Made by a program: the position numbers and the translations under genes | Assembly (NCBI GenBank): GCA_015069045.1 | Contig: SVJJ01000004.1 | Location: 59,260 to 123,259, forward strand | Length of the DNA stretch: 64,000 nt | From: Oscillospiraceae bacterium | Lineage (GTDB): Bacteria > Bacillota > Clostridia > UBA1381 > UBA9506 | Reading direction: 5' to 3' | The notes under the pieces: generated by a model | Databases searched by the model: none | What the model was told of the DNA's origin: nothing | Seen by the model: the letters and a program-made list of their open reading frames with translations, nothing else | Shown here: positions 9,394 through 18,717 of the stretch, piece by piece | Numbering within the stretch: the stretch's first letter is position 1 | Layout: every line of letters starts with the position of its first letter

Positions 9394-10279
9394 AAATTTA
9401 ACCAAGCGGTTTGATGACCACACAGCCTTAAGTCATGTGGACTTACAGGTGGAGTCAGGAAGTGTTTATGGGTTGGTGGGGCCAAACGGCTCCGGCAAAA
9501 CGACTTTAATTAAGTGTCTGTGTGGGGTATACTGTCCCGATGGTGGTACAATTACTGTGGGCGAAGAGATGGTCTATGACAACCCTGCTTTAAAAGGGCG
9601 GATTGCCTACATACCGGATGATTTGTACTTTCCAACCACATTTACGCCACGTGATATGGCTGTGCTATATAGTAGTCTATATCCTAATTTTTCATGGGAA
9701 CGCTACAAGGAGTTGGGCAGTCTGTTCCAGCTGGACGAAAAGAAACGAATTGCTCGTTTTTCCAAAGGTATGCAAAAGCAGGTGGCCTTTTGGGTATCTA
9801 TGAGCTGTCAGCCTGAAGTGATTATTTTAGACGAACCGGTAGATGGTTTAGACCCTGTTATGCGAAAAAAAGTATGGGGCGTTATTTTGCAGGAGGTGGA
9901 AGAACGGCAGGTTACGGTGCTTGTTTCCAGTCATAATTTACGGGAATTGGAGGACGTTTGTGATCATGTAGGCATTCTTCATTTGGGAGAAATGTTGCTT
10001 TCAAAAGCTTTGTCTGATATGAAGTCGGATACCCATAAACTTCAGGTGGCCTTTCCAGAGGGTTTTCCCGAAGTCCTTACAAATGAACTGGAAATTTTAA
10101 ACCATACAGAAAGTGGACGGGTTCATATGCTGATTCTTCGTGGCAGGGAGGAGGAGATTCTGCATAAGGTGGCAGCATATCAGCCAATTTTATCAGAATT
10201 AATTCCTCTTACCTTAGAGGAGGTATTTATCTATGAATTGGGAGGTAAAGGCTATGACTTTAAAAACATTCTTGCCTAA
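9380..10279 (+). CDS. ABC transporter ATP-binding protein
   Basis: A 299-residue ATPase with Walker A GPNGSGKTT near residue 37, a signature-like FSKGMQKQV, Walker B VIILDEPVDGLDP near 155 and a switch His in SSHNLREL. The C-terminal 80 residues form the variable tail typical of drug or envelope-stress exporters. ATG 9380 is preferred over the upstream ATG at 9362 because GGGAGGAAAAAG sits at ideal distance. It is coupled to the GntR gene upstream and overlaps the permease downstream. Confidence 0.93.
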   Translation: MIQIENLTKRFDDHTALSHVDLQVESGSVYGLVGPNGSGKTTLIKCLCGVYCPDGGTITVGEEMVYDNPALKGRIAYIPDDLYFPTTFTPRDMAVLYSSLYPNFSWERYKELGSLFQLDEKKRIARFSKGMQKQVAFWVSMSCQPEVIILDEPVDGLDPVMRKKVWGVILQEVEERQVTVLVSSHNLRELEDVCDHVGILHLGEMLLSKALSDMKSDTHKLQVAFPEGFPEVLTNELEILNHTESGRVHMLILRGREEEILHKVAAYQPILSELIPLTLEEVFIYELGGKGYDFKNILA

Positions 10280-12053
10280 GGCTGGTATAGTTCGCTATCA
10301 ACTAAAACGCTTTTGGTGGGTATCGGCTCTTTATACATTACTTCTATTTTTAGTAGGTCCTTTTATTATAATGAGTCGTGATAAAACTCAGATGATAGAG
10401 AAAATAACTCGTTTCCCTCATTTGGCAGGGGCAGAGCTTCACAATAATGGAGGTGCCTTCATATTTTTGATTGGCGCTGCCGTGATTTTGGGTGTTTGTA
10501 TGTTTCGTTATATGCAAGAGGTGCGGAGTGCTACTTTATTTCACGCATTGCCTGTAACCCGCAATCAACTCTACATAAGTGCTCTTTTTTCCGGATTCAT
10601 TTTACTTGCCTTGCCCATAATAGTAAACGGATGTATTTATCTATGTATGAGTTTAGGTGGCGGCTATTTTCAAATTTTACCACCCCATATGGTTGCCGAT
10701 TGGGTTGGAAGCCAGCTTCTTACAGGCATAGCTACTCTGTTCTTTTGTATGCTGGTAGGTGTTCTCACAGGCAGCAGTGTTGGCCAGTTTATTTTTACTT
10801 TTGCCCTATGTGGCCTTCCTGTAGGGATTGTGGCGTTGGGTTCTTACCTTTTAGATGGCTGGCTTTTTGGATTTACATCTTCCGGTATTGATGCCACCCT
10901 TGAATTCTTGATACAAATTACACCGATCTTCTTCCCGCAATTTTTGACAAACGCAAACTCGATTTTATGGATTCCCGTTTTAGAAGGCATTTATATTTTA
11001 CTTTTTGCCGGGCTGGGATTGTGGCTTTATGGCCGACGAGATGTAGAACGGGCAGGGGATGTGGCGGCTTTTCCCTTTATTCGTCCTCTGTTTTTATATG
11101 GTGTTACCCTGTGCGGAATGTTGGCAGGTACCGCCTTTATATCTGAGGTGATTGGTATAGGCAGGCATGCTGACCCAAATTTATTTGTTCTGCTTTTCTT
11201 TGCCCTTTTGAGTTATGTGATTGCTAAAATTCTATTAGCAAAATCGTTTCGTATTTTGCCTTATTATAAAGGGTATGTAGTGTTCGGTATTTTAGTTTTG
11301 ATAGCCTTTTTTGCCATAAACGGCAATTGGATGGGATACGGCACAACCGTTCCCTCTGGAGATATAGTAGAAAAAGCCTATATAGGCGATTATTATATAA
11401 ATAACTGGGCAGAGCAGAGGACCTATGGTTACGAAGGTGTTGGAATATTCAGTGATACAACAGGTGTTGACAGTGTGCGTGCCTTACAGCAAAACGCCGT
11501 CCATGAAGGAAAAATGCCCCGTCTTAATGGGGACAGCAAAAGAACGGTCTATTTTTCCTACAAGCTTACTTCCGGCGCCTGTATGACTCGTGCTTACGAG
11601 ATAGAGGAAACAGAGTTATTTACACTCTTTAGCACTGATGCGGCAAAGGACAGCATGTATCCGAATTTCCGTTTGTATCCGGAACAGATTCGCTACATTA
11701 CGCTGCCGGATGTAGGTGCAGATATTTATGGTGAAGAAAAAGAGGAACTGATTGCCTGTGTGCGTGCAGATTTAGAACGGCTTACCTATCAGGAAATCAT
11801 TGGCCGTACCCTTATTGACGATGAACCGAAGGCTACGGATGCTAAGGAAGAGTTGGCAATACCGGTAGACGCCAAGGCAGAACAAATGAGGATTCGTAGT
11901 CTGGAAGTCGCCATTGAACCATGGGAGGAACCCATTACGAGTGGACCGGGGGTATTTATGCAAAATAATGGAAAATTATGGTTTACCATAAATTTAAATT
12001 TCACAGAAACTATAGGGTGGTTGGAAAATAACGGCTACGGAGTAATGGAATAG
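10254..12053 (+). CDS. ABC transporter permease with large C-terminal extracellular domain
   Basis: A 599-residue membrane protein. About ten hydrophobic segments occupy residues 20-370, then a soluble C-terminal domain of about 230 residues (GTTVPSGDIVEKAYIGDYYINN onward) that should face outward. I do not recognise the soluble domain; permeases of this layout occur in GntR/YtrA-type ABC operons. ATG 10254 follows GGGAGGTAAAGGCT and overlaps the ATPase by 26 bases. The transported substrate cannot be told from sequence. Confidence 0.82.
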   Translation: MTLKTFLPKAGIVRYQLKRFWWVSALYTLLLFLVGPFIIMSRDKTQMIEKITRFPHLAGAELHNNGGAFIFLIGAAVILGVCMFRYMQEVRSATLFHALPVTRNQLYISALFSGFILLALPIIVNGCIYLCMSLGGGYFQILPPHMVADWVGSQLLTGIATLFFCMLVGVLTGSSVGQFIFTFALCGLPVGIVALGSYLLDGWLFGFTSSGIDATLEFLIQITPIFFPQFLTNANSILWIPVLEGIYILLFAGLGLWLYGRRDVERAGDVAAFPFIRPLFLYGVTLCGMLAGTAFISEVIGIGRHADPNLFVLLFFALLSYVIAKILLAKSFRILPYYKGYVVFGILVLIAFFAINGNWMGYGTTVPSGDIVEKAYIGDYYINNWAEQRTYGYEGVGIFSDTTGVDSVRALQQNAVHEGKMPRLNGDSKRTVYFSYKLTSGACMTRAYEIEETELFTLFSTDAAKDSMYPNFRLYPEQIRYITLPDVGADIYGEEKEELIACVRADLERLTYQEIIGRTLIDDEPKATDAKEELAIPVDAKAEQMRIRSLEVAIEPWEEPITSGPGVFMQNNGKLWFTINLNFTETIGWLENNGYGVME

Positions 12054-12057
12054 GGAG

Positions 12058-12087
12058 AAGGGGTGGGCATATTTGTGCCTGCCTCTT
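12058..12087 (+). terminator. Terminator of the GntR-ABC operon
   Basis: A 12-pair stem (AAGGGGTGGGCA with TGCCTGCCTCTT, three G-T wobbles, 6-base loop) begins just after the permease stop and is followed by an AT-rich, only moderately T-rich tail. Confidence 0.6.
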
Positions 12088-12109
12088 ACATTTATTTTAT
12101 ATGTGTATG

Positions 12110-12138
12110 TTGAATTTTAAAAGAATTTATGATACAAT
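12110..12138 (+). promoter_or_regulatory. Sigma-A promoter of the rsmB-led gene set
   Basis: TTGAAT (12110-12115), a 17-base spacer and TACAAT (12133-12138), about 34 bases before the rsmB ATG. Confidence 0.72.
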
Positions 12139-12171
12139 ATATAAAAAGATTTTATGCGTGAGAGGTTACTA

Positions 12172-13491
12172 ATGCAGTCACCCAGAGAAGTTGCTTTACA
12201 AATTTTATATGATATAGAAAAAAACGGAGCATATTTAAATATTAGCTTTCAAAGCCGCGGAGAAAAAAGTGGCCTTTCCGGACGTGATGCTGCCTTTGTA
12301 AAGGAGCTTACCTACGGTGTTATGCAGAGAAAACTAACCTTGGATAAGGTCATCGCTCAATTTTCCTCTGTTAAGCTCCGCAAACTGGCACCCTATGTTT
12401 TGTGTATTTTACGAATGGGGCTCTATCAGTTATTTTACATGGATAAAATTCCCCAAAGTGCTGCTGTTAATGAATCGGTACATCTGGCGGGAAAATATGC
12501 AGGACGCTCCCAGGGTTTTATTAATGCGATTTTAAGGCGGGCAACCCAGGAAGGTATTCAGCTGCCTGAGGGTCATGATAGCGAGGCCTTATCGGTCCGC
12601 TATTCTCATCCTCTCCCTTTGGTTTGTTGGCTGCAAGACCAGTTTGGCTATGAAAAGGCGTTGCAGATTCTAAAAGAAAATAATGAGGCGCCGCCCCTTT
12701 GCTTGCGTACCAATGTACTTAAAACCACAAGAGAAGCCTTGATTGTACGGCTTGGTGAAGAAGGTATATTGGCGCAAAACGGGGCTATGTCAAATGTGGC
12801 TGTTGTTGCAGAAGGGGGTGGCATCAGACAGACAGAGGCTTACGCAGAAGGGTTATTTACTATTCAAGACCAAAGCGCCCAGCTGGTTGCCCTTGCATTG
12901 CGGCCTTTGCCCGGACAACGGGTGTATGATGTTTGTGCTGCACCGGGAGGAAAAACAACTCATCTGGCTGAATTAATGGAAGATAAAGGTCAAATTATGG
13001 CTTTAGATATTTATGAAAAAAGGTTGCAATCGGTGGAGCAGGCTGCCCGACGATTGGGACTATCCATTATCACCACTTATTCAGATGATGCACGCACTTT
13101 TACGGCAAATGAAAAGGCGGATAAAATTTTAGTTGATGCGCCTTGTTCCGGTCTTGGCGTTGTACGGCGGCGGCCGGATATTAAGTATAAGGAAGGGTTA
13201 TTGGATTTTTCTGAACTGGTGGACACACAACTTGCTATTCTGCGTCGTTGCGGGACAATGTTAAAATCAGGTGGCGAGTTAGTGTACAGCACCTGCACCA
13301 TTAATCCAAGTGAAAACGAAGGGGTTATTCAGGCCTTTTTAAGTGAAAATCCGGCTTTTTCATTGATGCCCATTTCCGGCGAGGGCATGGGAGAACAGGC
13401 GAAGGCTATCTTAAAAAAGGGCATGGGCACTTTTTACCCTGACAAGCACGAAGGCGACGGATTTTTTATTGCTAAATTAAAGAAGGAGTAG
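12172..13491 (+). CDS. rsmB: 16S rRNA (cytosine967-C5)-methyltransferase
   Basis: A 439-residue RNA m5C methyltransferase with an N-terminal NusB-like RNA-binding domain (SPREVALQILYDIEKNGAYLN; PYVLCILRMGLYQLFYM) and a C-terminal Rossmann domain. SAM motif VCAAPGGKTTHLAE, catalytic DAPCSGLGVVRRRPD (TC-type active site with Cys) and YSTCTINPSENE are all present. ATG 12172 is preferred over the upstream ATG 12154 because GAGAGG lies just before it. rlmN starts 2 bases after the stop. Confidence 0.95.
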   Translation: MQSPREVALQILYDIEKNGAYLNISFQSRGEKSGLSGRDAAFVKELTYGVMQRKLTLDKVIAQFSSVKLRKLAPYVLCILRMGLYQLFYMDKIPQSAAVNESVHLAGKYAGRSQGFINAILRRATQEGIQLPEGHDSEALSVRYSHPLPLVCWLQDQFGYEKALQILKENNEAPPLCLRTNVLKTTREALIVRLGEEGILAQNGAMSNVAVVAEGGGIRQTEAYAEGLFTIQDQSAQLVALALRPLPGQRVYDVCAAPGGKTTHLAELMEDKGQIMALDIYEKRLQSVEQAARRLGLSIITTYSDDARTFTANEKADKILVDAPCSGLGVVRRRPDIKYKEGLLDFSELVDTQLAILRRCGTMLKSGGELVYSTCTINPSENEGVIQAFLSENPAFSLMPISGEGMGEQAKAILKKGMGTFYPDKHEGDGFFIAKLKKE

Positions 13492-13493
13492 CC

Positions 13494-14525
13494 ATGGCTG
13501 AGGTTGTTGATTTATATTCCATGACAAAACAAGAACTACGTGATTTATGTTGCTCTTTAGGTGAAAAACCCTATCGGGGTAAACAAATATTTGCGTGGCT
13601 TTATGGTGGCGCATGCTCCGCCCGCGATATGACTACCTTATCTAAAAGTTTTCGGGAGACTTTGGCCGCCTGCACCACGATGACCTTACCTACAATTGCT
13701 AAAAAACAGGTAGCACGGGATGGCACAGTAAAGTATGCTTTTCGGCTGGTGGATGGGCACGTGATTGAAAGCGTGGTCATGTCTTACCATCATGGCTACA
13801 CAATTTGTGTGTCTACGCAAGTGGGTTGTAATATGGGCTGTGGCTTTTGTGCTTCTACCGTAGGCGGTAAAGCTCGAGATTTATCAGCAGGAGAAATGAT
13901 TGGACAAATCATGGTTGCGCAACGAGATTTGTCCTGTCGTATTGGTAACGTAGTTCTTATGGGTATGGGCGAGCCTTTAGATAATTTAGAACAAGTGTTG
14001 AAGTTTATGGCCTTGGCCAATGATCCAGAGGGTTTTTCTATTGGATATCGACATTTTACCTTGTCAACCTGTGGATTATGTGATAAAATTACTATATTGG
14101 CAAAACATAATTTGCCTATTACCCTTTCGGTATCCGTTCATTCTCCCTTTGATGAAGAGCGGAGCGCCATGATGCCAGTAAATAAAAAGTTTCCTTTAGC
14201 AGAGTTGGCTAAAACTTTGCTGTATTATCAGGGGGTAACAGGTCGTCGCGTTAGCTTGGAATATGCACTTATTCAGAATAAAAATGATAGCCCTGCTCAT
14301 GCCAAGGCATTAATGGAATTGTTTTCGGGGCTTTCTTATCATGTGAATGTTATCCCCGTGAACGAGGCAAGGGCCGGTTTTTCCAAAAGCAGTCGGGAGC
14401 AAGTTCAACAATTTGTAGAATGTTTTTTGTCTCAGGGCATTCCGGCAACTACAAGGCGGGAACTGGGGGCTGACATTAGTGCAGCCTGCGGGCAATTACG
14501 TCGTCAGGTTCAAAATGAGTTGTAG
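13494..14525 (+). CDS. rlmN: Dual 23S rRNA/tRNA adenine C2-methyltransferase RlmN
   Basis: A 343-residue radical SAM enzyme. The cluster-binding motif is CNMGCGFCAS (C-x3-C-x2-C) near residue 115, with GMGEPLDN near 160, the methyl-carrier region HFTLSTCG near 187 and a C-terminal CGQLR whose Cys is the second catalytic cysteine. The enzyme methylates A2503 of 23S rRNA. A Cfr resistance homologue is less likely given the chromosomal neighbourhood: it sits between rsmB and the PP2C/kinase pair as in many Firmicutes. Confidence 0.96.
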   Translation: MAEVVDLYSMTKQELRDLCCSLGEKPYRGKQIFAWLYGGACSARDMTTLSKSFRETLAACTTMTLPTIAKKQVARDGTVKYAFRLVDGHVIESVVMSYHHGYTICVSTQVGCNMGCGFCASTVGGKARDLSAGEMIGQIMVAQRDLSCRIGNVVLMGMGEPLDNLEQVLKFMALANDPEGFSIGYRHFTLSTCGLCDKITILAKHNLPITLSVSVHSPFDEERSAMMPVNKKFPLAELAKTLLYYQGVTGRRVSLEYALIQNKNDSPAHAKALMELFSGLSYHVNVIPVNEARAGFSKSSREQVQQFVECFLSQGIPATTRRELGADISAACGQLRRQVQNEL

Positions 14526-14574
14526 TCAGTATATTAACATATTGTTCTAGGGAAGAGAGAATTGAGGTGATACT

Positions 14575-15324
14575 ATGTTACAATGGGAAGGCTGTACGGA
14601 TTTAGGTAAAACCCGTCCCATTAATGAGGATGGTTATTACATATCTGCTTACAGTCATGAAATGGATGCAGCCTATGCTATGGTGGCAGATGGTATGGGC
14701 GGTCATCAAGCCGGAGAAGTGGCCAGCACCATGGCTGTTCGGCAAATTAGTGACATAATTAATGAAAGTGTTTCTGGCGGCATGGACGCTACTGCCATTA
14801 AGGAGCTGTTGGGTGCCGCGGTGAAAAAAGCCAATAGCACAATTTACGAAAAAAGTCGTGGCGATATTTCCTATCAGGGCATGGGGACCACATTAACTTT
14901 ATGCTTTTGTACAGGAGAAAAGGCAATGGTAGTTCATGTGGGGGACTCGCGTGCGTACTTGTTTCGAGATGGAGTTTTGCACCAAATTACAACAGACCAT
15001 TCCTTGGTGCAGGCGCTTTTACAAAGTGGACAAATTACGGAGGTAGAGGCAGCGCACCATCCGCAAAAAAATGTGATTACCCGCGCGTTGGGAACAGATT
15101 TTGATGTGGAGATTGATATTTATGAATTTTCGGTTTTCCCCGGGGATGTGCTTTTACTTAGTACAGATGGTTTAACCAACTTATTATCTGATGAGGAGTT
15201 AACAACAAATTTAGCAAACTGCTCGGAAATGAATTTGGAAAAGAAAGCACAAGAACTGGTGGCGGCAGCAAATGAGCGAGGTGGCTATGACAATATTACA
15301 GCCGTACTCGGTTTCAAAAAGTGA
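14575..15324 (+). CDS. prpC: PP2C-family Ser/Thr protein phosphatase (PrpC/Stp type)
   Basis: A 249-residue metal-dependent phosphatase. Motifs seen are TRPINEDGYY near residue 17, VADGMGGHQAGEVAS near 38, VVHVGDSRAYLFRDG near 120, DHSLVQALLQSG near 140 and STDGLTNLLSDEE near 200, with GGYDNITAV at the end supplying the last metal-binding Asp. It reverses phosphorylation by the PASTA kinase encoded 75 bases downstream, the standard Firmicutes pairing. Ribosome site GAGGTGATACT precedes the ATG. Confidence 0.95.
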   Translation: MLQWEGCTDLGKTRPINEDGYYISAYSHEMDAAYAMVADGMGGHQAGEVASTMAVRQISDIINESVSGGMDATAIKELLGAAVKKANSTIYEKSRGDISYQGMGTTLTLCFCTGEKAMVVHVGDSRAYLFRDGVLHQITTDHSLVQALLQSGQITEVEAAHHPQKNVITRALGTDFDVEIDIYEFSVFPGDVLLLSTDGLTNLLSDEELTTNLANCSEMNLEKKAQELVAAANERGGYDNITAVLGFKK

Positions 15325-15398
15325 AACGGTGTCGCAGTTGATCAATGATATAAATACCAAACCAAAGAATCAGGAATGAGCTGAAAGGATTGATATAC

Positions 15399-17168
15399 AT
15401 GATGAACGGGAGAATAATCGGCAATCGCTATGAGATTGTTGAAACCGTGGGCAAGGGTGGCATGGCCATTGTTTATAAAGCAAAGTGTATGATGCTGAAT
15501 CGCTATGTGGCGCTGAAGGTTTTACGTCCGGAATTTCGGGAGGATAAGGACTTTATCAGTCGTTTCCAGGCAGAAGCGCAATCGGCGGCCAGCCTTTCGC
15601 ATCCCAATATTGTTTCCATTTACGATGTAGGTCAAAGCGGGGATTTAGATTACATTGTTATGGAGTATGTTGAGGGTGTTACATTAAAGCAATATATAGA
15701 GGCACAAGGGGTTATTCCATGGCGAGAAGCGGTGGATTATACTGCACAAATATGTGCAGGCCTTGAGCATGCGCACAAAAAAGGTATTATCCATAAGGAC
15801 ATTAAACCTCATAATATTATGATTACCCGGGAGGGAACGCTAAAAATTACGGACTTTGGAATAGCTAAGGTCATGAGCTCCAGTACCATAGCCACAGGCA
15901 GTACTACCATGGGAAGTGTTCATTATTTTTCTCCGGAACAAGCACGGGGAGGCTATACAGACTATAAAACCGACATATATTCCCTAGGTGTTGTTCTCTA
16001 TGAAATGCTGACAGGTCGATTACCTTTTCAAGGTGATACAGCCATTGCCATAGCAATGCAGCATATCGAAAAAGAGCCTACGTCACCGGGGGAGATTAAT
16101 CCTGATATTCCAAAGTCGTTGGAAAATGTTGTTGCCCGGGCAATGTGTAAGGAACAAGACATGCGGTACGATTCTGTTACACAAATGATGGTAGATTTGA
16201 AAAAAGTTTATATTGGTGGTTCGGTTCCATATCCTACCCGCTTGACAGAAGATACCGTTATTACACCACGGGTAGGTGGTGCTCGCTCCGAACGGATACA
16301 AGATGACCTTTTTGGACTCAATGGCAAAAAAGCAAATTCCAAAAAGAAGGATGTTCTTGGTGTGATAGCCGGTACACTAACAGGATTGGCATTGGTGGTT
16401 ATTTTATTCCTGATAGGGTATCATTTTGTTGGTAATGCCGGTGTGGAAGAGATTGAACTGCCTGATTTTAAAAATTTGACTTTAGAGCAAGCAGAAGATA
16501 TGGTAGTTAACAGTCAGCTGGAGATTGTGGTGGAAAAAGAGGAAAAAAGTGAAATGATTTCATCCGGAAAGATTATTTCTCAGAGTCCTGCTGCCGGAGA
16601 AAAAGTTAAGGAAAATGCAAAGGTTAAGGTGGTTATTAGTGCCGGTCAGGGTGAATTTCCCATGCCGGACCTTGTGAACCGTCAGGACATTAAGGCGCAA
16701 AAGATTCTTAATGAGAAAAACCTGCAATATACCATGGTGGGCGAGCCAAGTGATACAATTCCCGAGAATTATGTGGTACGGCAAACACCTGTGGCAGGCA
16801 CTTACATTGATAGTGCTACTTCTGTAACGGTTTATATCAGTACAGGTAAGGAGCAGGTAACTGTTGAGGTGCCAAACATGCTGGGCATGAGTGAAAACGA
16901 AGCCAAGGCAGCTCTATTAGATAAAGAATTAACTTGGGGTCAAATTATAGAAGCAGAAAGTAGTAAGCCCAAGGGGACGGTTATCTCTCAATCCATTCGT
17001 GCCGGCATTGAGGTTAAAGAAAAAACCAGTATTGATCTTAAGGTCTCTGCAGGCAAGGGAGGCAGCGATGCGCCAACAGCGCAGCCTACACAAGCACCTA
17101 CAGATCCACCGAAGGAAACTAAAACACCCATTGTCATTGGACCGCCTAATGCGGGTTCGGCAGAATAG
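15399..17168 (+). CDS. prkC: PASTA-domain Ser/Thr protein kinase (PrkC/Stk type)
   Basis: A 589-residue membrane kinase that senses muropeptides or lipid II and regulates wall synthesis, division and germination. Kinase motifs are GKGGMAIVYKAK, VALKVL, HKDIKPHNIM (catalytic loop, with K in place of the more usual R before D), DFGIAKV and GSVHYFSPEQARG. A single transmembrane helix (VIAGTLTGLALVVILFLIGYHFV, near residue 325) leads to three PASTA repeats (about 350-550) and a Pro/Thr-rich tail. ATG 15399 is chosen with AAAGGA nine bases ahead. It is coupled to the phosphatase upstream and rsgA downstream. Confidence 0.95.
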   Translation: MMNGRIIGNRYEIVETVGKGGMAIVYKAKCMMLNRYVALKVLRPEFREDKDFISRFQAEAQSAASLSHPNIVSIYDVGQSGDLDYIVMEYVEGVTLKQYIEAQGVIPWREAVDYTAQICAGLEHAHKKGIIHKDIKPHNIMITREGTLKITDFGIAKVMSSSTIATGSTTMGSVHYFSPEQARGGYTDYKTDIYSLGVVLYEMLTGRLPFQGDTAIAIAMQHIEKEPTSPGEINPDIPKSLENVVARAMCKEQDMRYDSVTQMMVDLKKVYIGGSVPYPTRLTEDTVITPRVGGARSERIQDDLFGLNGKKANSKKKDVLGVIAGTLTGLALVVILFLIGYHFVGNAGVEEIELPDFKNLTLEQAEDMVVNSQLEIVVEKEEKSEMISSGKIISQSPAAGEKVKENAKVKVVISAGQGEFPMPDLVNRQDIKAQKILNEKNLQYTMVGEPSDTIPENYVVRQTPVAGTYIDSATSVTVYISTGKEQVTVEVPNMLGMSENEAKAALLDKELTWGQIIEAESSKPKGTVISQSIRAGIEVKEKTSIDLKVSAGKGGSDAPTAQPTQAPTDPPKETKTPIVIGPPNAGSAE

Positions 17169-17175
17169 GTGACCT

Positions 17176-18057
17176 ATGCTAACAGGAACAATCATTAAGG
17201 GTATAGGTGGATTTTACTATGTCAAAACGCCGGAAGGTTGTATAGAGTGTCGGGCACGAGGCCGATTTCGAATGAAAGATGAAACACCCCTTGTAGGGGA
17301 TGTGGTATCCATAAAACGGACGGCGGAGGACGAAACAAAGGGAAGTATTGAGGAAATTTTACCTCGTAAAAATGTGTTTATCAGACCGCCCGTGGCCAAT
17401 ATTGACCAATTGGTGATTACTGTTGCTGCCACAAAACCGGACCCCAATCTGTTATTGGTTGATCAACTGTGTGTTACAGCTGAGGCTGCCGGTGTTGTGC
17501 CGATTATTTGCATTAATAAACTGGATTTGGACGAACAACGCGCCGAAGAAATTAAGGCTATCTATGAAAAGGCAGGCTATTTAGTGTTGCTTGTTAGCGC
17601 ACGAGAGGATTGGGGCACAGAGTCTCTTAAGTCGGTTTTACAAAATAAAATAACAGCTTTTGCCGGTAATTCCGGCGTGGGTAAATCCAGTCTTTTAAAT
17701 AGGCTGTCCGGTTATTTTGCATTGCAAACCGGTGACGTGAGTGAAAAAACGAAACGAGGTCGTCACACAACTAGACATACGGAGCTCTTTGAATTGCCCT
17801 TTGGCGGGTATGTGTTTGATACGCCGGGTTTTTCTTCTTACGAAGCGGAGGGCATTGGCGCAGAAAGACTGGCAGAACTGTTTCCGGAGATTGCATGTCA
17901 TGTGGGTGGCTGTCGGTTTGCAGGATGCGCCCATATTGCAGAACCGGGCTGCTCGGTTAAAGAGGCCTTGCAGCAGGGTAAAATTGCAGCAGAACGATAT
18001 GAAAGCTACTGCAGCTTATATATAGCAGAAAAAAAACATAAAAATTGGGAGAAATGA
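17176..18057 (+). CDS. rsgA: Ribosome small-subunit assembly GTPase RsgA
   Basis: A 293-residue circularly permuted GTPase. An N-terminal OB fold precedes the G motifs in the order INKLDL (G4), then GNSGVGKSSLLNRLSG (G1), then DTPGFSS (G3). A C-terminal zinc site (CHVGGCRFAGCAHIAEPGC) follows. RsgA acts late in 30S maturation. It sits between the PASTA kinase and rpe, a conserved arrangement in Firmicutes. Confidence 0.97.
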   Translation: MLTGTIIKGIGGFYYVKTPEGCIECRARGRFRMKDETPLVGDVVSIKRTAEDETKGSIEEILPRKNVFIRPPVANIDQLVITVAATKPDPNLLLVDQLCVTAEAAGVVPIICINKLDLDEQRAEEIKAIYEKAGYLVLLVSAREDWGTESLKSVLQNKITAFAGNSGVGKSSLLNRLSGYFALQTGDVSEKTKRGRHTTRHTELFELPFGGYVFDTPGFSSYEAEGIGAERLAELFPEIACHVGGCRFAGCAHIAEPGCSVKEALQQGKIAAERYESYCSLYIAEKKHKNWEK

Positions 18058-18069
18058 GGGTTTACATTT

Positions 18070-18717
18070 ATGGCAATTACGTTGGCACCGTCACTTTTGG
18101 CGGCGGATTTTACAAAACTGGCAGAAGAGGTTAGTGCAGTTGAAAAGGCTGGGGCAGAATATCTCCATTTAGATGTAATGGATGGCCATCTGGTGCCAAA
18201 CATTTCTTTTGGCGTTCCGGTTATTCAGTCTTTGCGTTCAGCCAGTAACATGGTTTTTGATGCCCACTTAATGATTAGTGAGCCACATAAGTATGTAGAG
18301 GCTTTTGCTAAGGCAGGGTCTGATATTATTACAATTCACGTAGAAAGCGACAGTAACATTGGGGAAACGCTAGGTCATATTAAGTCCTTAGGTAAAAAGG
18401 CAGGCTTAGCTTTAAATCCTGATGCTGCCTTAGAACGTGCGATTCCCTATTTTAATCAGATTGATATGCTGCTTATTATGAGCGTGTATGCAGGCTTTGG
18501 CGGACAAAAATATATCATGGATGTTAATGAGAAAATTAGTGAGGCAAGACGTCTCTTAGGTCCGGAGTTTGATATTCAGGTGGATGGTGGCGTGTATCTT
18601 CACAACTTGTCTGTTCCTGTATCGGCCGGGGCCAATGTCATTGTGGCCGGTAGCGCAATTTTTGGCAGTGATAATCCGGCACAGGCTGTTTTAGATTTTA
18701 AGGCGGCTACCCTATGA
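18070..18717 (+). CDS. rpe: Ribulose-phosphate 3-epimerase
   Basis: A 215-residue TIM-barrel enzyme interconverting ribulose-5-P and xylulose-5-P in the pentose phosphate pathway. Signatures seen are LAPSLLAADF, HLDVMDGHLVPNISFG (metal-binding His/Asp), DAHLMI, MSVYAGFGGQKYI and VDGGV. The stop overlaps the start of the thiamine pyrophosphokinase gene (ATGA). Confidence 0.97.
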   Translation: MAITLAPSLLAADFTKLAEEVSAVEKAGAEYLHLDVMDGHLVPNISFGVPVIQSLRSASNMVFDAHLMISEPHKYVEAFAKAGSDIITIHVESDSNIGETLGHIKSLGKKAGLALNPDAALERAIPYFNQIDMLLIMSVYAGFGGQKYIMDVNEKISEARRLLGPEFDIQVDGGVYLHNLSVPVSAGANVIVAGSAIFGSDNPAQAVLDFKAATL

